Shown: one piece after another, positions 59,278 to 64,000 of the stretch | How positions within the stretch are numbered: the stretch's first letter is position 1 | Layout of the letters: every line of letters begins with the position of its first letter | Assembly: GCA_013368315.1 (NCBI GenBank) | Contig: JAACJM010000012.1 | Coordinates: 496,001 to 560,000, forward strand | Reading direction: 5' to 3' | Origin: Tetrapyrgos nigripes | Taxonomy: Eukaryota; Basidiomycota; Agaricomycetes; Agaricales; Campanellaceae | Length of the DNA stretch: 64,000 bases | Made by a program: the position numbers and the translations under genes | The notes under the pieces: model-generated | The model's input: the letters and a program-made list of their open reading frames with translations, nothing else | Database searches by the model: none | What the model was told of the DNA's origin: nothing

Positions 59278-59609
59278 AACCGCTTTCAGCTTGAAGTGGA
59301 TTCTTGTATTGACAGAATCATATTCAAGGTGAGGATCTTGCAGGACTTGTGGATACGGAAGTACTGACACCTGTTAAAGCAGGGGACATTCTTTGTTAGA
59401 CTGGGTGGCATTGATTCAGAGTCATCAGGCTTCGTGTTGAACCCTCCGGAAAGGTTTTCGGCCCACTATCAACGGATCCCCCGGGTTAAGAAGTGGTTAC
59501 TGGGTGTTGCGATTGCATTCGTTGGAACGATATGTACATGCGACGATCACGGCCAATCCAATCATTCTCTACCATTTCTTCCCCCCAAGCCGACTGACAC
59601 CGTGAAAGT
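59278..59609. other. Intergenic, convergent 3' flanks
   Basis: About 330 bp between the PPR-like gene (plus) and the SelW-like gene (minus). No gene or RNA is recognised. Confidence 0.5.
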
Positions 59610-60129
59610 CTAGTGCTTGCTGTCTGAGTGGCCGAGAGACTTGTCAGGCTGTACCAAGTCGCGCACTCGTTGTTTCTGTATACAGATATTTAATACATAG
59701 CTAATAGGTGGAGACAACTGTATCCTTACAAGAACTTTGAGCTCTGGAAAGCCTCCTTCGGTCTTACGGTCCCAGACAAGCCTTGGATCCTGACCAGGAA
59801 TGGACACCCAAACTCGGAAGCGGCCAGCGGTCTCGTCAGATATCCGAGGAATGAGCGTTATGCTTCCGATCACTGAAGGCCCAAATGTTAAGAAAAGTTC
59901 GGTCTGAATCCATGTGGCTCGATGTAACCTAGTTCGCATATCAGAGGCAAAAGAACTTGATGACTACAACCTTCGCTTACCAACGACACTAGAAAACATA
60001 TTATTGTAAGAGATTGTGAAAGTAGATCTAGTACAGTTATCAGCCTACTCTATCGCAGAACTCGATCGTGACCGCGGTGGTTTCTAGAGGAGAGGGGAAG
60101 ACAAATGTAGATGGGTCGGTCTGCTCCAT
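59610..60129 (-). CDS. Selenoprotein-W-like (Rdx family) thioredoxin-fold protein
   Basis: Exon 1 encodes MEQTDPSTFVFPSPLETTAV then TIEFCDR. Next comes an 8-nt exon (59981-59988) encoding Cys-Arg and part of Trp, then an exon reading LHRATWIQTELFLTFGPSVI, FRVWVSIPGQDPRLVWDRKT and EGGFPELKVL; the last exon gives KQRVRDLVQPDKSLGHSDSK. The joined motif FCDRCRWLHRA is the redox C-x-x-C followed by R-W, with E-G-G-F-P-E and K-x-x-V-R-D, the Rdx/SelW signature. Both redox positions are Cys, as in fungi. Without the 8-nt exon the second Cys is lost. Length about 115 residues. The reading through 59690-59715 crosses an intron. Cellular role likely redox, glutathione or thioredoxin linked. Confidence 0.88.
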
Positions 60130-60230
60130 TGTCGTCTAGTGTAGAGGCGTGAATAAGCAGGTGCATGTGATGCATTGATGTTTACGCGTTGTTTGTTTGA
60201 AGACGCGACCTCTTGCCAACAACCACCACA

Positions 60231-61990
60231 ATGAACGGAGACATCTCCATGACCGACCCAAAACCTGTCAGATGGTCTGTTCATGGCAAGTGCACCCTTT
60301 CCTAACCTAGCTACCGCTCACCGCCTTTCCTTTTCTCCAGTCGAGGTCCGTCTGACACCACGAGCAACTGCCCGTTTCGACACTATTCGCAATCGCGTCT
60401 ACACATGGATCAACACTTTTGAACGACTAAACCTTCCATCTGTACTGAGCGGCTGGGAAGACGTACCAGAGCTTGCTTCGTCGGTGGAGCGTATAGCAAC
60501 TTCAGAAACTGCGTGCCCAGCAAAAACACTGCCTATTAACGAAATGGTCTTGCATATCCATGTCTACCAACCTTCGGACTCGGATTCTTTTGAAGAGTTT
60601 GCAAACAGTACAGGTGCTAGGGACGATGACGATGAGACAATGGCAGCGAGTGTTTGCGAGCTTCCCAACAGGAGCTGGGAAGGCTTGTGGGATTCCTTGA
60701 TATATGCTGAAGATATCAAGACGAAATTACTGGATTATATCCATGCTACTTTGTTGTTGAGCGATGCTGGAGTTGACTGTACGTATCAGTCGTCTTTGCC
60801 GAATTGCTCTGTTAACTTTGTTTCTAGTCAACCTCGTGTCATGGAATCGCGTCGTGCTTTTACACGGACCACCTGGGACAGGCAAAACATCCCTCTGTCG
60901 TGCTCTTGCTCAAAAATTATCCATTAGACTCTCTCAGCGGTATGAACCCATCACATCTCTTACCACTCTTCTTCACGTTTGTTTGCAGGTATTCGCAGGC
61001 CCGGTTATTAGAGATAAACTCGCATTCTTTGTTTTCAAAATGGTTTTCCGAGTCAGGAAAACTGGTTCAACGACTTTTTACCAGTATTACGGAGCTTGCG
61101 GAGGAAGATGACTCGTTTTTGGTTGTGCTTATCGACGAGGTGGAATCGCTGACAGCTGCACGAGCAGGTGCTATGGCAGGGACGGAGCCTTCTGACGGTT
61201 TAAGGGTACGACTTGCGTAACTTCTGCATCCACTTTTTAATTCATGTTTTTTTTCTAGGTTGTAAACGCCCTCCTCACCCAGTTGGACAAGCTCAAACAT
61301 CGAAAAAATGTCCTGGTTATGTCGACCAGCAATCTCGTTAAAGCGATCGGTTGGTTCCTCTATAAGCCTCGTTGGATAAACTTGGCCTGATTATGTTTTG
61401 CAAGATACTGCTTTTGTCGACAGGGCAGATATCATTCAGTACATTGATCTTCCTTCTCGAGATGCCATCTACGAGATTCTCCGGACATGTCTTTGTGAAA
61501 TTATTAAGAAAGGAATTGTAGCCCAAACGGTATGCCCGCCCTTCACCTTCCATTCAGTCTGATTCACGGACCTCGACAGATCGTACCCACTCTTCAAAAT
61601 GCTTTGATCTACGAGCGTACCCTGCGTGCCGAAAGCACAGACCCATTGCCCGCGACCGACGAACCTCGTGACAAACAGAGGAAGCTGGCCTTCAGATTGC
61701 TGAATCTCGCCGCTAAATGCAGGGTATGCTCTTTTTCTATCCAGACCAGTACCTTGCTTATTTTTTTCAATGCGTAGGAGCAACAAATGTCAGGACGCTC
61801 TCTCCGCCGATTGCCCGTCCTTGCCTTAGCGAAATACATTGGAATAGGCAATGTTATGTCTTGTGGACCTCAGACAACCGTGAATGGGACGTTGAACCAG
61901 CCATCGGAGAAACCAGATGTGGACGTTTGGTTGGATGGATTGGAACGAGTCGTGGAAGAACAAGCTAAACAGCATGAAAAATTGGTCTAA
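60231..61990 (+). CDS. PCH2: Pch2/TRIP13-type AAA+ ATPase
   Basis: Exon 1 (60231-60285) encodes [18 protein letters not shown] and joins over a GC-AG intron to [20 protein letters not shown]. The AAA core has [20 protein letters not shown] (Walker A), [20 protein letters not shown] (Walker B), LVMSTSNL (sensor 1) and [20 protein letters not shown] with the family D-R-A-D motif. The C-terminus includes [16 protein letters not shown]. The HORMA-remodelling ATPase Pch2/TRIP13 acts in meiotic checkpoint control and spindle-checkpoint silencing. Starting at the nearer ATG (60283) would lose the V-H-V-E-V strand shared with animal TRIP13, so the spliced start is preferred. About eight introns. Confidence 0.92.
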
Positions 61991-62154
61991 TTCCTCCATA
62001 GAAACTTGTTTTTACTCCATCCATTTCCGTGTCTAGTTCTCCTGATATTGCTTTCTTGCTGCATTTGTACATTAATCCCATCCTTCGTTGTATTAGTACA
62101 TCGGAATGTATTTCAGCTGTGTTGTGAGTGCAATAGAAACGTGCCGAATGTCTA

Positions 62155-63278
62155 TCAGTCTCCCATATTCCTGGCTACTAGCTTGGAAAGTTGTCTCCTA
62201 TGTTGGGCTAGTCGCTCCAATCTCTCCGCCATGTCTCGTAATCGAGAGGCATCATCAATCTCTTCTGCCGCACGCCTCTCCAATAACTCTGCAAACTCGA
62301 TTTCCAGGACTCCAGGGTTACGGACTGGCAGGCGAGAATGCACAGGATCTGGAATGACGGGTCCAAGACTGCAAGGAGCGGGATGGGAGATGACGAGTCT
62401 TGACGAAGATGAGTCTGAGTAAGGTGGGCTACGCAACTTGGACAAGAGGACACGTCTACGTTCATCGGGGGTCTCGCCAGCAGCCTTGATTTCGTCGGCT
62501 ACACATTGAGATAAAGTGGTGATTTGGAACGACCCCGACAAGCCAAAACTGAACGCCAAATCGAAAGGCGGTTGAATTGGGACTGCATCATCTGGTTGAG
62601 GAAGCCTGGGCAGAGTTGAAGAGAGCAGCGAGCTTGTGTCAAGGTCTAGCTCGTCCAGGCTATCATGAATGGAAGGCGATTCGAGGCCGTCGAAAAGCTT
62701 GCGCTGAACTGGAGACTGGAAAGTGCTCCGACACGTCAATTTATCCGTCATGGGAGGCGTTGGAGGAAATGGTGGGTTGGAGTCGACAGGGCATGTAAAA
62801 GCGGGTTCAAGTTTGGAGGATACAGTGGATTCAGAAAAGCTATCGTCGGGGGTAGGTAACCTGGGCGAAGGTGAACGTAAGAGACTGCGAAGAATGGTTG
62901 GACTGAGTTTGGGAAAGTATTTCAATCGCAAGGGAGTCAGAAGGAACGCGTTCTTCGACTTTGGAGAGGGCGTGTCTTTCAGGAATGGCGGCGCATCATC
63001 AGCTTGGATAGTGGGGACCTGGTTGCTAGGTTCTTTGTCCAGGAGACAACGCTCTTCTGGGTACGGCGATGGAGAAGTAAACGAAGTCGGCGCGAGTAGA
63101 TCAAATGCTTGGAGTAGTGCTTCCGTATTCTTCTCTTCTCGTTCCACCGTGTCCTCAACATCCCCAACAGTTCCCGTCGATTAAAATTGACCTGAAAATC
63201 ACTGGTACCCAAAGAGCCTCTTGAATATGTGTTTGAAGCGTAGGTGTAAGCTGGACGACGTTGACCACGAGTAATCAT
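62155..63278 (-). CDS. Hypothetical protein, Ser/Pro-rich with coiled-coil end
   Basis: Exon 1 encodes MITRGQRRPAYTYASNTYSR, then GSLGTSDFQ. A 38-nt intron (63154-63191) restores the frame to EDTVEREEKNTEALLQAFDL. The middle is Ser/Pro/Leu-rich (SPKSKNAFLLTPLRLKYFPK, LRSLLRSPSPRLPTPDDSFS). The C-terminus is an Arg/Glu/Ala helix (EIEFAELLERRAAEEID then RLRDMAERLERLAQHRRQLS) ending KLVARNMGD, probably a coiled coil. The exon downstream of the intron has no ATG at its start, which is why it must be spliced. No family recognised; the multiple S-P sites suggest kinase regulation. Confidence 0.68.
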
Positions 63279-63538
63279 TGCAGACCCTTGATAATGGCGA
63301 AGGTTTGAAGCAGAAAGGGGTCACGCGGCTGCCTTGCATTGCGCAACTCGAAAGGAAAGAATTTCGTTTCTACCATATATCTATAGCCATAAAAAAGATA
63401 CAAAGCGCATAAGAGAACGAAAGGCGTGATTATCATACAGTTGCTGTTGAGGGATCATGCGAAATGGTACAGAGGTAACATGAAATAGCATGAAATGCAA
63501 TACACAAAGCGAAGTGTTCACCACAAAAATGAAAAGAA

Positions 63539-64000
63539 CTATACGTTCCTCGGAGGCGTACTTGTCCGAGTATCCAGTCTTCGCATTTCCTTCTCCAATT
63601 TGTCGATCCCAGATGGTTTAGCTGACTGAGATGAGCCACGGGCACTGTGTTTGTCAAAAAGATAAGTGAGAAGGTTCTTTTTCTCATCTGCTAGTCCGTC
63701 CAAAAGAGCGAACAAATGTGTCTCGTCTCGGAGAACAAGCTGAGCAGCGATTATGGCAGCAGCAGCCGCCTCTCGTACAACCAGAGACTTTGAGTCATTT
63801 AGTGCCTAAATGTGAACGCATTGATGAACGAGAAAAATCCCTCAGTGAGCAAAGTACGCACAGAAATTAACGTATTCTTAATACGAGGAAGTTCCTCCTC
63901 TGCAATCTCAGCCGGCAACCGTAATATGAACTTGCCTAAAGCAAGAAGACCAAAGGCGTATGAAGAAGCTTTGACGTCATCACTCTCTGGTGTAGGTAGA
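63539..64000 (-). CDS. C-terminal part of a helical-repeat protein (5' end outside window)
   Basis: The frame is open from the right edge: LPTPESDDVKASSYAFGLLA, then LPAEIAEEELPRIKNTLIS and, after a 56-nt intron, ALNDSKSLVVREAAAAAIIA with the tail LFALLDGLADEKKNLLTYLF, ending TRTSTPPRNV. The regular pattern of amphipathic helices (V-R-E-A-A-A-A-A) is that of HEAT/ARM repeats; a charged Ser/Thr-rich tail follows. It could be from a CLASP/Stu-type or other scaffold protein; too little is inside the window to tell. Confidence 0.6.

Noticed and set aside
59610..59680. tRNA-like start (CTGTCTGAGTGGCCGAGAG)
   Set aside because: It resembles a Ser/Leu tRNA 5' half, but no acceptor-stem pairing, anticodon arm or B-box GTTCRA is found, and it lies on the coding C-terminus of the SelW-like gene.
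60283..60345. ATG 60283 as PCH2 start
   Set aside because: It lies across the GC donor and gives an N-terminus without the conserved strand; the spliced start fits better.

Overview
This window is nuclear DNA from a filamentous basidiomycete, most likely a mushroom-forming agaricomycete. Nearly every gene is cut by many short introns (about 38-110 nt, mostly 50-60). Recognisable families are fungal and often basidiomycete-typical: two DUF6593 proteins, a bZIP factor with a DUF3425-type C-terminus, GH128 and GH125 enzymes, an NRC-2/FPK1 kinase and serine/proline-rich hypothetical proteins. No tRNA, rRNA, CRISPR array or intact transposon was seen. All assignments come from reading the sequence; no database search was run.

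Layout. 1-3531: an HSF-type transcription factor (cut by the window edge) and an NRC-2-like AGC kinase, followed by 2.7 kb without a convincing gene. 6228-15703: an MFS transporter, a small membrane-anchored protein, mitochondrial uS14m, a bZIP regulator, a DUF6593 protein and a Ser-rich protein. 16129-18948: GPATCH11-like and two-RRM RNA-binding proteins. 19416-22427: a tandem pair of GH128 glucanase-like genes, the first intact and the second broken. 23343-34655: an AhpD-like protein, a second DUF6593 protein, mitochondrial uL11m, a secreted M28 aminopeptidase, a small membrane protein, an MLKL-like helical-domain kinase and a divergent protein that may have a RecA-like fold. 34893-42558: a C2-domain protein (Inn1/Fic1 type) and a tandem GH125 mannosidase pair, the distal copy a pseudogene. 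42946-48430: a Ser-rich protein, LEU1 and ribosomal eL29. 48655-54406: TFIIIC subunit 5 and a very compact block (mitochondrial protein / PSF3 / PKR1 / MDM10). 54626-64000: an RGG protein, Sm-G, a PPR-like protein, a selenoprotein-W-like redox protein, PCH2/TRIP13, a hypothetical protein and the 3' end of a helical-repeat protein.

Most genes are housekeeping: mitochondrial translation and morphology, leucine synthesis, DNA replication, splicing, Pol III transcription and meiosis. The accessory part is the secreted enzymes (GH128, GH125, M28), for wall or substrate polysaccharide and protein turnover. Both glycoside hydrolases show local duplication followed by decay of one copy. The most interesting locus is the kinase at 31466-33482, whose layout (helical bundle, linking helices, TKL kinase) resembles necroptosis-type MLKL proteins. 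Gene structures are unusual in several places: exons of 8-12 nt, GC-AG introns, introns of 38-39 nt, and start or stop codons of neighbouring genes 1-46 bp apart.
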